A stretch of DNA of 47,584 bases from Gnetum montanum (GCA_015680685.1 MNCI01029492.1:861731-909314), one strand, 5' to 3'. Positions 11,543 to 22,760 are shown, counted from the stretch's first letter. Numbers and translations: made by a program. Notes: generated by a model from the sequence alone, not told the origin.

Positions 11543-13188
11543 CCATATGAGGCCCTCAGTTCCTTTTTAATTTTTTATTTTACACATTTTTGTTTTACAA
11601 ATTTCTTTTAACTTTTCTTGTTTTTGTTTTGCAACATCTTTTATACTTTTTCATTTCTTTGTGTGATTGTTTGTTTTTTTTGTTTTTGTGTGACTGTTTG
11701 TTTTTTTTTTCTTATTTTTTTCTTTTTTTGTTGTTTTTGTTTTGTTAGATTCATCACCTAATAAGTGCTCTTGATGGTGGTATGAACTATATTTTATTGA
11801 TTGTTAATGTTTGGTTTTAACCTTTGAGTTATAATGTTGATACTAAGGTATGGTTCTTTTGATATAATAGGCAATGAGTCCATGTCATTCATGCATCCAT
11901 GAATTTCTATGGTCTCTCTTGGATTGGAACTATATAGTCCTCTTCTTTAATGATTAAACTATTAACAAATTGGTGACTGGGCATTTCTCAAACTAAGGAA
12001 GGACTCAAGGACTAAAAATGGTGTGACTTCAAAGGGATTTGATGCATTTGTGTTGGCTATTCTCTTGAATGCTTGGATGTTTTCTTCTTGAGTTTTCCTT
12101 ACCATTCCGACATTACTCCATTATCGAGAAGCTGAGCCAATAAAAATAAGTCTTTGCATGGTGTGGTTCTCATGCAAAAAACAACAATGAGAATTCAAAG
12201 CACACCCCTTAGAAAAAATAATCATCTAAGCTACCAGCACTAGTTATGGGACTAAAAAAACATATTCCCTCTAACTAAGGCCCTCTCTCGCTTCCTACTT
12301 TTCCTTTATCATCTTCCTCAGAATGGTGTTCACTCTTTGGCAGAAGCATTCTTGTTACTTCAAGAGGATGGATCGCCCACGTGTATTAATGTGAAGTCAC
12401 TGGATGTGGATTGTTTGAGGCTGGATTTGGAATGAGATATACTCAGTCAAATTAACCATAACTACACAAGGGGTTGCACACCACCTTTTTCTTGGGACTC
12501 CATTCCATTCTCTCCTCCCCATCATTCTTCTCCATTTTCCACCTCATTGTCGGTTGTATCAATAGTCTCTATCTTGGTTAATGCATTGTTTTCCCTTTGG
12601 TGGATTCTTGTGGTTAAGTCTTTAACTCTTGCTTCCAAACGACATTTCCAGAGCCTATGGAATCTTTGAATGTGGGTTTGTCAAGGCATAAAGGGCATGA
12701 GCCTGCTTTGGGGAGGACCCACTGGCATTCCCATTTAGTGCATCAGTTAACTTCTTTCCCTTAAACATTTCCGCAATCAACATTTGTTTTGTTCATTCCC
12801 ATCTCTAACATCCATTTTATCGATGTTGCCATTGTTTCTTTTTCTCCATCTTTCTTATTCCTTATCTTTTTCCATTCTATCGCTACCAGAGAATTGCTTT
12901 TAGTCATGAGGGCCCTGGTCCAATTTTTTCAATTTTTCCTAACCCCTACACCTTGGGTAGTCACCAGTGTTATATCTCTAGAATCCATATTGGCCATATC
13001 ACAACTCAACTAATGGACCTTACACCGAGGCAAGGTATCAACTGTATTGTGATTTACTTATTCTTCCTCATATGTGACTATGTTGTGTGTGCAGATGGAA
13101 ATCATACAGCAATGAACTAGACCTGGAGGAAACACTCAGGATGGACTGCTACTAGAACAGATGTGCAAGGAACAAGATTAATGGCATG
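11543..13188 (+). other. 3' non-coding spacer of element P, proximal part
   Basis: No supported gene. It starts with a T-rich stretch (about 11560-11750). It then holds conserved blocks shared with X and Y: around 11880-11920, the hairpin at 12160-12206, the GGGGAGGACCCACT block near 12712 and the block at 12940-13030. Y interrupts it at 13193. Confidence 0.75.
12160..12206 (+). promoter_or_regulatory. Conserved spacer hairpin, P copy
   Basis: GGTGTG (12160-12165) pairs with CACACC (12201-12206) and TTCTCAT (12167-12173) pairs with ATGAGAA (12187-12193), all Watson-Crick. It lies about 620 nt after the pol stop. The closing pair of the inner stem is T-A here and C-G in X, an exchange that preserves pairing. 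Confidence 0.65.
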
Positions 13189-13193
13189 GTTAT
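13189..13193. repeat. Target-site duplication of element Y, left copy (GTTAT)
   Basis: GTTAT lies immediately left of Y's LTR and again immediately right of Y at 26073-26077. Five bases is the usual gypsy duplication length. The duplication defines Y's ends and shows that P existed before Y arrived. Confidence 0.88.
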
Positions 13194-14092
13194 TGATGAG
13201 CGGCTAGGTACCCCTACACCCAACCATACGAATCATGGGCATTCACACGCGACTTAGTCGAATTCTGTAGACTGTAATCACTTAACATACACCAGACTCT
13301 AACCAGTGAAACCTTGGGTTAGAACAGTCATTGTCCTCCTAATCTCACTTGTGAGGTTCTATTTACGATGACTAAGTGAGACTAAGACTAATGATTTTTA
13401 TAGCTTTTTACTTATCTTTTGGCGGCTAATTAAGGTATGAAAAGTAAGGAATAAACTATTATCTAATCTATACTTATCCTAGCTTATACTCTACCTATTT
13501 CTAGCATAAGTATCTGATCCCATCTTCCGAGCACGTTCTAAGCATCTCCTAACACTTCTGAGTTACCAGACGTTAAGCATCACTGGGTTTACCAAGTGTT
13601 TGATTTACGTTCGAGATAGTCGTACTTATGGCCTTTACAAACTACGAATGAGCAATAGTGATTAAAATAACAATAATAGAAACTTGAGTAATTAACAAGT
13701 AACTAACAAAGCATAAACATATTAAACTACTGAATGCATAAAATAGCTAAGTCCAAATGCTGCAAGGAATGCTTGAATAGTTCGTCTTTATTTCTGTCAA
13801 GCCAATGGGCTCAGATACATCAATGCTCGAATAAAGAGATGATCACTTTTCTTACACCTGCTCCAAGCACTTGGAAAATATTCTATCTCTTGTGGGAACA
13901 AACTGCAAGAGCTTCGCTACAACTAACTGAAAGGTACCTAAATGAGGTGGAAGGCCCTCTTATTTATAGGCCGAAATAGGCTCTGCGTAAACAAGACCAT
14001 GTCGCCCCATGGAAGGCTACGTCGACAGGGTCGTGTCAACACGGCCCGTATACGTGGCCTAGTCAACACATCGACTTAATGACACTTCATCA
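13194..14092 (-). repeat. 3' LTR of element Y
   Basis: Pairs with 25201-26072. Its end is ...CTTCATCA in plus sense, and it is about 27 bp longer because of extra U3 sequence near 14030-14060. In minus sense it contains a TATA box (13970-13960) and the same AATAAA arrangement as the 5' copy. Confidence 0.92.
13960..13970 (-). promoter_or_regulatory. TATA box in Y 3' LTR
   Basis: Minus-strand CCTATAAATAA followed by GAGGG, matching the TATA region of X's LTR. Confidence 0.65.
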
Positions 14093-14101
14093 TACCCCCA
14101 C
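14093..14101 (-). other. Polypurine tract of element Y
   Basis: Minus-strand TGGGGGTA directly precedes the 3' LTR, and the same sequence precedes P's 3' LTR at 26352-26359. It would prime plus-strand DNA synthesis. Confidence 0.8.
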
Positions 14102-14331
14102 AACTGAGTAAAAACTCATCCTCAAGTTACTCTACAATTTGGAAGGTATGGACTTTTACTAAGAACGCACATGACTTGACACACACATGACACAGCATTA
14201 ACTTCACCAAGTGCCTAAGGTACAAAGAAGGACAAATTACAAAAATGGTAGTGTTCAAAGATAAAATTGAACACCTCGCTGGTATTGAAGCCTCTGTTGT
14301 GTAGGATGATGCACAAAATTTCTAGAGAAGA

Positions 14332-17187
14332 TCACACCGTCCCTGGGGGCGGTGGTTCTGACGGACCTTCTCCAACCTCTAGCCCATGCGTTGGTGGTGG
14401 CATGAATGATGGTTTTCCTGCAGGAGCTGCAACTTCTGGAGGCAGCCAGAAAGCTTCCAAGAGAGCCCTCATTTTTTCTTCTTTGCTCCTGGGGTCGTTC
14501 ATAGTCCAGGCAAATTCTCCAATGTGTGCTGGAACTGGAACTTCCCAAGGGCATGGTAGTGCTGGGAAGAGTTCTTTCAGGTTGACAAACCAAGCTACGA
14601 ACTGTTTACGTTCGATGTTGAACGCTCGGATTGATGCCCGCAGCTGCTAGTAGTCATTCATTCTACGAGCTAGGTCCTCTACAATTGTACGTTGTCCTTT
14701 AAAGCTTGTGTAGAGAACCTTGAGTTCCACGTTTGTCATTTCCAGCTTCTGCTTTGTTACCTTATGTGCCTAGAACTCACCCTCGTATAGGGAATACGAG
14801 GCGGCCACTTACTTTTCTAACTCTGACCGCGGTCTCCTGGCTGTGAGCATAGCCAGGTTTTCATATCGAAGGTTGGCAAGCTCCATATATTCTTTCATCT
14901 CCTCAATCTACAGCTCCTTAAGGCAGATTTCAGCATGATTGTAGTCATTCAATCCATCAAAGATAAGTTGCCATACTTTGCCTCCCTCTCGGAGCTACTA
15001 GAGCGCTTGGTTCATTTTGGCCTTTGCGACTTGGATATGCTTTTCATTCACTTCTTTCTGTAACCCCACTTCGTCCCTGTAATGAATTTTTATGTTTTCA
15101 AATTTCAGGACCTCATTTTTCCAAGAAAAAATTTCAATTACAAACTTCTTTTGCAATGCCTAAACCTCCTCCATTGATAGATTTCGATTTTCAACAGCCA
15201 ACCTTCTCATGTCAGTGTTCACCCTGGCTAGTTCTTCCTGCTATTGGTGGATAAAATTTTTCATATGTTCATTTTCTGCACCAACATTGCATAGGCGATG
15301 AACCTCCATGGTCAACCGCACATTCTCTTGGAAAACCTCTACCAAGTCCTTGTCTAAGTGATATGCTCGGACATCTGCCAAGGACTTGACAAAGATCGCC
15401 ATCTCTCGCACATCCTCGATCACCTGAAGTTTAAGTTAAAGCTATTGAAAAGCTTCAGCCCTTGTGATTTCGTGGTCAAGGATGGCTAGATCAGCAAATT
15501 GAGCTTTTAATTGGGCTACTTCTGTTGCCAAGAGCTAACAAGTAGCTTGAGCAGCTTCAAGTTACCCTTCCAAAATGAGGCTCTTGCCCCTTGCCAAGAG
15601 CAGCTCCGACTTGGTTGCAGTAATGTTGTCTAGAAGGTCGAAGACATCCGGAAGCGGTTGCTCAGTTCCCACCAGTCGATCCAACAACTCCATGTGTTGG
15701 GCTACATCAATCTTGCTACGCAAAGTTTTGGCAAACACCTGTACATCTTGTAGTCCATGAACATTTGGTATAGGTGCTACCGGTGCATTGAGACCCATAG
15801 CAATTGTGTCAGCAACCACTTCAGCCGCAACCTCCTGTCCCTAGTGTTGCATCACCAGGACCATTGCCCCTTCACCATCTTCCCAGCCTACTAAGAAGGT
15901 AGCACCATTTCCTGAAATTTTAGAGAATAACTGTTGGGTTGATACTGTTACCTCTCGGATGCTTAGGTCTGTTCTGGTTGGCACTTGTGCTCGGGCGGTG
16001 GAGAATATCGACCCCACCCTTTCAAGCAAGCTAACTGATTGGGCCACATGCTCCAGGTGGCTCATGGCAGGGCGATAGACCGAAGGGTCTTCTCCTCCAC
16101 CAATCCTGCCATATTGCTCTTGCTAGCTCAAGATTGTTTCTCAGATCTCGCGGATGTACTCTGTCATGGTTTGCGAGGCCAGCTACGTTGTTTGTGTAGG
16201 TGGTGGAGGTGGTTGCTACTCCTCCTCTATCTGTGTGGTAGCAGGTGTTTAATACTTCATCATTTCTCACCAAGAGGTAATTGGGACACGTTGGATTACA
16301 TCATTGGAATATCATGCTATCCTTGCCCATTTGCACAACTTTTAGATTAGGCAGGAAAAGGGGAGAGCTTGTCTTCCACATTCGTTCTCAATGAACCTCT
16401 TTTCAATTTCCAAGAACAGTAGCTATGGAAGAATCATTGGGAATTTTCCACTCAAGGTGGCACATGCACAGGTGGAGAAGGCCATGATTTTGCTGGGTCT
16501 TACTGTTGGGTTCAAGTGGTAAGATGCGATCTTTAAGTACACCCTCTCCGCCATGGTTAGGGAGCCAAATTCCTTGTGCTCTACCCTATAGTACCGTTTA
16601 GTCCATTCCACCTTTACCTCTAGATCTGCCTGCTTTGGGATTTCCACCACATCTGCCCTGATCTCGGGCAACCCCAGAGCCTACGCTATCACCTCTGAAG
16701 AGTAAGAGACATAAATGTCTTTGATTCTTACTCTAGACCCTGGTTGTCGATTCTTCCAGAAGAGATAAGTCTCTCCTAAGTACCATTCACCACTAGTTGT
16801 GATGATTGGCCACATTGGAGAGTATTGCAGTTGGAGCCTCACTTCTTCTGGCGCGTTCTCAAGGAATGGTCCAAAATTTAGCTCTTGAAGGACCATTCGC
16901 TACATCTCGCACAGCATGATAGCATCAAGGTAGGCTTGCGCTAGGGTGACCTCAAGCCGTGGTGCTATCCCAGGAGTCTCATCCCCTTGCGATTACTTGT
17001 CAAGAATCTCCTCTTTGGGAATCTAATGGACAGATTCCAAATCAGGTCCTTCGCGGAGAGGCCCAGTTGCATGAGAGCCCTCCGCATACTCTTGTAGTTA
17101 CACTCCTCATCCCCTTCCCTTGTGTGGGCTCTTTTCCCTTGGTTTTGATAGTCCTTCGCCCCTTGGGTGCCTTGGTTTAGGTGCCAT
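14332..17187 (-). pseudogene. ORF3 of element Y: unassigned ~951-codon ORF in env-like position
   Basis: One frame runs from ATG at 17187 to TGA at 14334-14332 with no net frameshift. I count 28 codons in that frame that are now stops before the final one: 17 TAG, 7 TAA and 4 TGA, including a TAG-TAG pair at 14995-15000. Visible parts: a basic Pro/Lys/Arg N-terminus with no signal peptide, a globular region (about residues 90-270) with aromatic motifs such as SGEWYLGETYLFWKN, a Pro-rich linker (about residue 325), a long charged heptad-like segment (about residues 480-860) suggesting coiled coil, and a Pro-rich tail. No transmembrane segment is apparent, so a true envelope role is unsupported. 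Around 16140-16350 stops are dense and the frame is least certain. P and X lack it. The base before the ATG completes a TTTGATTGTAG that resembles a 3' splice site. Confidence 0.72.
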
Positions 17188-17352
17188 CTACAATCAAACA
17201 TAACCTCCCATTAGACCGTACATAAGTAGCTTAAGATGGTCCATATACACCTACTCAGTTTGACCAAGTTATGTTGTTGACATAGGCACACCTTTAAGTC
17301 TCCCAGAGTGTTAATTTATGGGTTAGAGCCAAAGTTTTCATAATTAACCAAC

Positions 17353-17373
17353 TAATTAATTAATTAATTAATT
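17353..17373. repeat. TAAT microsatellite
   Basis: About five TAAT units in tandem, followed 11 bases later by an N at 17384. The N may mark a sequence-join or low-quality base. Confidence 0.85.
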
Positions 17374-18290
17374 ACACATAGCCNGATGGAATGTAGGTGC
17401 GTTGGGAAGGGTTAGGCAGAAAAAATGGATTCCAAATGATGAAAATTTCAAAGCACAACGTGTGTATATATAGGGGTTAGGCGATGCCTCGACGGGGCCT
17501 CGTATACGCAGGGGTGCTTACCTATTGACCAGCATTAACCAACCCAGAAAAAGCCCAAAATGATGAATTTGAAACACCAAATTGGGGTGGCTAAAGCACG
17601 TGAGAGGCTCGGACATAGCTGAGGATATGAGGAAGATAATTGGGCATGAAAAAGAGTCAAAAATAGGAGAATGGGAGGCAAAAAGAACTCCGCAGGGAAT
17701 AAATCGAGTGATGGGACCTGAAAACTAGTCAACCACGAAATCCAAAGGATGGGAAGCTTAATAGGCAGGACCAAGGAGATGCAAGTGGGTCCTCCCCATA
17801 GCAGAAAATAGCCATAGTAGCCCCTACATATCATTAACATTGGGGTCCGTGGGCCCTGGGGCCAAGAAATGATGTTTGCTAGTTAAAACTCCTACCCAAG
17901 AGATCCTGTCAAGGCATGGGAAGCCCATGGAAATCACGATGAACTTTCACAACATAAGACAGGCAGTGAGGTGAGTTACAGAGAGAACTAGGTGAAGAGA
18001 GAGAGATGAGAAAATGAAATTCCGATCATCAGTCACATGAAACCCCATGTGCAATTGTGGTTAAGTGACCCGGTAGAACCGTTCTTGAGTTCAGACCCAA
18101 AACCATCTGCATTCAGTGACATCGTAGCAATAGATGAAATCCCGGCCATCCCCCAAGGAAGCAAGAATGACCCCACAGAGAACCACCACTCCAACAAACG
18201 TGAGAGGAAGGAAGTGAAATGGGATGAAGATAGAGGGGACCAAGGAAGTCCCATAACTAGTGCTTGTGGCCCGGTAGAGGCAATCTAAGG

Positions 18291-18355
18291 GGTGTGCTTT
18301 GAATCCTCATGTTTATTTCTCTCTCTTTTTTGAATTTTTTGATGAGGACCACACC
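18291..18355 (-). promoter_or_regulatory. Conserved spacer hairpin, Y copy
   Basis: GGTGTG (18291-18296) pairs with CACACC (18350-18355) and TCCTCAT (18304-18310) pairs with ATGAGGA (18342-18348). Compared with X and P, the inner stem carries a C-G pair where they have T-A. The loop is longer (31 nt) and pyrimidine-rich. It lies about 575 nt after the pol stop. Confidence 0.65.
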
Positions 18356-18930
18356 ATGCAAGGTCGAATTGCCCAGGAGCTTCCTTGGAGAGAAGAACGT
18401 GGAGCAGTAGGAAATCCGTAAGGACACAACAGCAACCCAGGGGACAGATGAGAGCGACAACTGTTGCATTCCCTTTAAAGTCACACCCGATTCAAACCAT
18501 TGGGTCATCCCTGAGTCTGAGAACTACACTAGTCACACATTAATTATAATTTTTTTAAGTGAAGGGGTTGCATGTTCTCAACAGAAGGAAAACCATGGAG
18601 TGGGTGAATGGGTGGGTGACGTGAACTCACTGCCAATGTTCTGAATAGAAAATAGACGTAAAGTCCAAAGATAACTAGGCGAGAGCGGGAACCAGACAAC
18701 TAGGTGGACTAGTGTACATTACCCATCACAATGAAAATCATCTACGTTAGACATCTGAAGACAATAAGATGACATATTACCAATTACGTGAAAAATGAAG
18801 CACACACAAAGAAACAAAAAATAATTAAAGAAAGGAAAAATGTACAAATAATTTGCAAACGTATGAATGATGGTGAAAATCAAAAAGGTGTAAAAAAATT
18901 GCAAAACAGTGAGGGGTGTAGTGGAATGGA

Positions 18931-20205
18931 TCAGCAGAGATGATGGTCTCCTCCACGACTAGGCAGAAAGGAGGAGACACGAAAAATGGAGTGGGGTTGT
19001 CTTGGTGATGATGAGGCAGGGGCACTACTTGAGTGAAGTTCACGGAAAGGTTTTAGTTGTTGGTGGTTGACTAACTATGTTTTGGTAGGGTCCTCAGGTT
19101 TGTGGATAAGCAAGGCCCTAGATGGAAAGGTTTCGGAGACAATGTAAGGTCCCTCCCATAGTGTTTGAAACTTGGTCAGTTGGGATACGTGTGAGGGGTT
19201 CCAATACAACACCTTGTCTCCCCATCTAAATGTGACCTTCTGAATCCTAAGATCATGTCATTTCTTGTTATAAGCCTTGTGGATTTCATTTGAAGACAGG
19301 GCCACTAATCGGTTCTCATCTAGCACACTTAAATTGATCAGTTGTTCACGTTGTGCTAGCGGTAGGTCAATGCCTAAGTCACTGGCAATGGATAATGTGC
19401 AGAGTTTGACCTGAATTGGAAGTGTTGGTAACTTTCTATACACTAACTCATAGGGAGAGTACCCTACAGGAAGTTTCCAAGTGGGGCGATAGGCCCATAG
19501 GGCATCATTGAGTTTGGTGCTCCAATCCCTCCTGTATTTGCTGATGGTTCGGGTAAGGATCTTGGTGATCTTCCTATTGGTGACTTTGGCTTGCCCGTTG
19601 GCTTGGGGGTGATAGGGTGTTGTAAATTTATGTGTTATCCCTAAGAGTTGCATGATTTTCTGAAAAGTGAGACCCGTAAAATGAGTCCCATTATCAGAAA
19701 TGAGTGCACGTGGCACTCCAAACCTGTTGACGATTTGTTGCTGGACAAATCGTGTGGTGGTGTTGGAAGAACAGTTGACGACGACTGCCACTTCTGCCCA
19801 CTTTGTATAGTAGTCCACAACTATGATGATGTATGCCTTTCCATTTGATAGGGGTGTGATGGGTCCCATGAAGTCAATACCCCAAATGTCGAAGGGCTCC
19901 AGTGGCTAGATCCACTGTTGAGGTCCCTCCAACTGTGCCATCATCCCACCGTCCCTCTAGCATCATTTGCAGGAGCGGGCGAACCATTATGCGTCCTTGA
20001 AGATGGTGGGCCAGTAATACCCTACAAGCAAGATCTTAATGGTGCTACAGCGTCCAGCATAGTGGCTCCCACAAGGGCCCTCATGAGCATCCTGAAGGAT
20101 GCACAGTGTATCATCATCAAGGACACACCATTGAACCAAGCCGTCTGCGCACACCTTGTAGAGGTGGCCATTGATCTCCATAAAATGCTTGGCCCTATGG
20201 AGAAA
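18931..20205 (-). pseudogene. Integrase, element Y
   Basis: In frame with RT and RNase H. The zinc-binding part (20181 to 19940) shows HEGPCGSHYAG and YYWP, with stops at 19987, 19963 and 19957 in or near the CxxC. The core (19869 to 19258) keeps IDFMG and SDNGTHFTG. The third catalytic residue is lost: the motif reads HPQANGQAKVTNRK, with Glu changed to Lys in the GQAEV position. VLYWNPSHVSQ and the LWEGPYIV motif follow, then a tail ending RGGDHHLC and TGA at 18933-18931. Other stops are TGA 19258, TAG 19075 and TAG 19906. No chromodomain is seen. Confidence 0.88.
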
Positions 20206-20790
20206 CTATTATTTTTGCTGATGGTTCCACTCCTTTGGCAACTCTTGAGTGGTGAGGTAGGTGAGGATGTGGCTGAACCAAGGGGATTCCTTGGGCACTT
20301 GCAAATCAAATGCACCTGTGAAGAGGAGTTCATCTGGAAATTGGTTGAATAAGGGCTCCTTCTCTTCTGCATCATCCCATCGCAACCAAGACAAGTGGTC
20401 AGCAACCACATTCTTGGTCCCCTTCCAGTCTACCATGGTAAGATAAAACTCCTGAAGAATCACCAGCCACCGGATTATGCGGGGGCTCACCGTTGGTTTG
20501 TTCATCAGGAACCGGATAGCACTGTGGTCATTATGCACAAACACCTCATATCCAAGCACATAGTGCCGAAATTTTTCCAAGGTGAACACCACCGCCATGA
20601 ACTCCTTTTCGGTGGTGGTGTAGTTCAACTAAGCGCCCACAATGCTACGACTTGCACAGTGGATATAATATGGATGTTTTTGATTGTCACACTATGTAAG
20701 CACGGCTCCCAAGGAGTAGTTGGATGTGTCCGTCATAATGTGAAAGGGTCTAGACCAATCAGGTGCCCATAGAACTGGAGTTTCTACGAG
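20206..20790 (-). pseudogene. RNase H domain, element Y
   Basis: FHIMTDTSNYSLGAVLT carries the first Asp and NYTTTEKEFMAVVF the second acidic site. VHNDHSAIRFL holds the H-N-D motif, and VVADHLSWLRWD marks the linker. TAG codons at 20629 and 20692 sit where P has other codons or where Gln is expected. This is the best-preserved RNase H in the window. Confidence 0.85.
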
Positions 20791-21680
20791 TTTCTATTTC
20801 AGTGCTTGGAATGCAAACTCGCATTCCTTGGTCCAGATGAACAGAGCGTCCTTCTTTGTAAGTTCTACCAACAGCTTGGCGATCTTCGAGAAGTTTTCAA
20901 TGAAAAAATGGTAGTAACCAATGTGTCCAAGGAATGATCAAACATCTTTGACGGTACTTGGTTGGTGGGTGATTCCTTGGATGTTCCTGATCTTTTCAGG
21001 ATCTACACTGATCCCTATTTGTGAGATGCGATGCCCTAGCACAATGCCTTCTTGGACCATCAAATGGCTCTTCTACCAATTGAGCCGCAGATTGGTGTCT
21101 ACACACCTTTTCAAAACCTGATCCATATGGTCCAAGGCTTGCTCAAATGTGACCCCATAGGTAGAGAAGTCATCCATGAAGACTTCTACCCCATTGCCAA
21201 TCTGTTGTTGGAAGATGCTAAGGACAAGGCATTGGAACGTAGCAGGTGCATTGCACAGGCCAAAGGACATCTTCTTGTATGCGAAAGTTCCCAATGGACT
21301 TGTGAAAGTTGTTTTGTCCTAGTCCTCTGGTGCTATTTGGATTTGGTTATAACCACTATAACCATCCAAAAAATTGTAGTAGCAGTTCCCTGCGATGGTG
21401 TCCAACACTTGGTCCACAAATGGGAGCGGGAAGTGGTCCTTGAAGGTCCCCATATTGAGCAACCAGAAATCAATACAGACTCTCCACTTGCCATCTTTCT
21501 TGGGCACAATAACGAGTGGGCTAACCCATTCACTATTGGCAATAGAATAGATGAAAGCTGCCTTTAGCAATTATTCGATTTCATCTTTTACGACCTGCTT
21601 CATTTTGGAATTCAATCATCTTTGTGGCTATTGTTGTGGCTTCATGGAAGGGTCAATATAGATCTGATGCTGGCAGACCC
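20791..21680 (-). pseudogene. Reverse transcriptase, element Y
   Basis: Motifs in order are AAFIYSIANSEWVSP, KWRVCIDFWLLN, FPLPFVDQVLD, CYYNFLDGYSGYNQI, GTFAYKKMSFGLCNA and the catalytic EVFMDDFS with both Asp intact. Stops in frame are TAG 20794, TGA 20938, TAG 21073, TAG 21319, TAA 21571, TGA 21616 and TAG 21625. The stops at 21073 (after LNW) and 21319 (after IAPED) match stop positions in P. The residues and order are those of Athila-type gypsy RT. Confidence 0.9.
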
Positions 21681-22760
21681 TGGGATCAACTCCAGTCAAC
21701 TCAAGCTATGACCATGCGAACACAGCAACCCATTTGTTTACCACCTTCAGCAATCTCTTTTTCTGTTTAGGAACAAGGGTGGCATTGATGATTACCGGCT
21801 TTCCATTTTGCAAAAATGCATATTCCAAGTGAGCCGGTAAAGACTTTAGCTCCAAGGGATCTTGTTTGAAGCTCTTAGGGATTTGTAGTTTCCCCTAGTC
21901 ATCTTGGTCATCAACAGCAGAGACCTATTGATGAAGCTCTTCCATTTCGTTCATGCTTTCAACATAGGCTTACAAAAGCCCCTCAGACGATTCCATGCAC
22001 AATGCACTGCTAGTAGGATCAGCTATCAGCCATTGGGTGCCCTCTTGGTTAGTGGCTGCTATGTACAGGCACTGTTGAATAGGTGATTCCTCGGTACATC
22101 AATTGCATGCTTGAATGGATATTTTCTTAGCGGACCATAACTACTACACACAATTGCATCCTGAGTCACTGTACGCGATGCATGGAATACGCTTCTTCTT
22201 AATCTTCCTAAAAGGATTTTTCTTTGAAATTTCAAGGGATAGATCTCGGATTCCTAGTCGTGTGTCCACCATGCTTAGCCAGGCTCTTCCCATGATGATT
22301 GAGAAGTTCCCCTTGTAGTTCTCTACACGAATGACCAGGAAATCAGCAAGATAGGACCACCTACAAACGGTGGTCATAATGTCCTCCACCAATCCTAAGG
22401 GAATAGTGATGGACTGGTCTGCTAACTCAAGTTGGATGTTGCTCTTCTTTAGCGGGGGCAAGTTCCAGTACTTGTACATATCGTGAGAGATCAAATTGAC
22501 CCCTGACCTCGAGTCCAGAAGAGCTTTGCATGGCTTGTTCCATGCCACCTGAAGATAGATGAGGGGGCTTCCCAGATCAGTTAATTTTCGAGGGAGATGA
22601 CCTGCTTTGATCCAGTCGGTCACAGCATGTGTGAGCATGATCGTCTGGACGTTGGAGTGCAGTTGGCTTGAAGGTTGCTCTGGCAGTGGAATAGTGGAAG
22701 CGCTTGTAGGTTCAGAGGCACTTGCCACAGGTGTATGTGAGGGTATGTTCAAATTATTGG
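21681..22760 (-). pseudogene. Aspartic protease and linker, element Y
   Basis: The protease core (22752 to 22144) is stop-free. The active site is in the context LLDSRSGVNLIS (22521-22501), so DSG has become DSR. ELADQSITIPLGLVEDI and GRAWLSMVD follow. The linker (22144 to 21700) has TAG, TAA and TGA stops, including TAG-TAG at 22141-22146. Same frame as RT. Confidence 0.85.

Larger units (their letters stand above)
5545..13193 (+). mobile_element. Element P, main part: Athila-like Ty3/gypsy element
   Basis: Order gag, protease, RT, RNase H, integrase, 3' spacer on the plus strand. The 5' LTR, primer-binding site and first gag codons are missing because sequence left of 5545 belongs to X. 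The spacer is cut at 13193 by element Y and resumes at 26073. Heavy decay: many stops, several frame changes and lost catalytic residues. Confidence 0.88.
17188..18930 (-). other. Spacer between integrase and ORF3 of element Y
   Basis: No supported gene. The part at about 17530-18930 aligns with the X and P 3' spacers, including the hairpin (18291-18355) and the GGGGAGGACCCACT block near 17800. The part at 17188-17520 is specific to Y, and holds a TAAT microsatellite and one ambiguous base at 17384. Confidence 0.75.

Noticed and set aside
14267-14650. Plus-strand 127-codon ORF over the end of ORF3
   Set aside because: Antisense shadow of the Pro-rich ORF3 tail; composition explained by the opposite strand.
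16031-16350. ORFs in other frames at the stop-dense part of ORF3
   Set aside because: Could reflect compensating frameshifts, but the main frame resumes on both sides, so I kept a single frame and noted the uncertainty.
14332-17187. Calling ORF3 an envelope gene
   Set aside because: Position fits, but no signal peptide, cleavage site or transmembrane segment can be seen.
19918-21567. Plus-strand ORFs of 60-171 codons across Y pol
   Set aside because: They lie antisense to recognised RT, RNase H and integrase and have no family motifs of their own.
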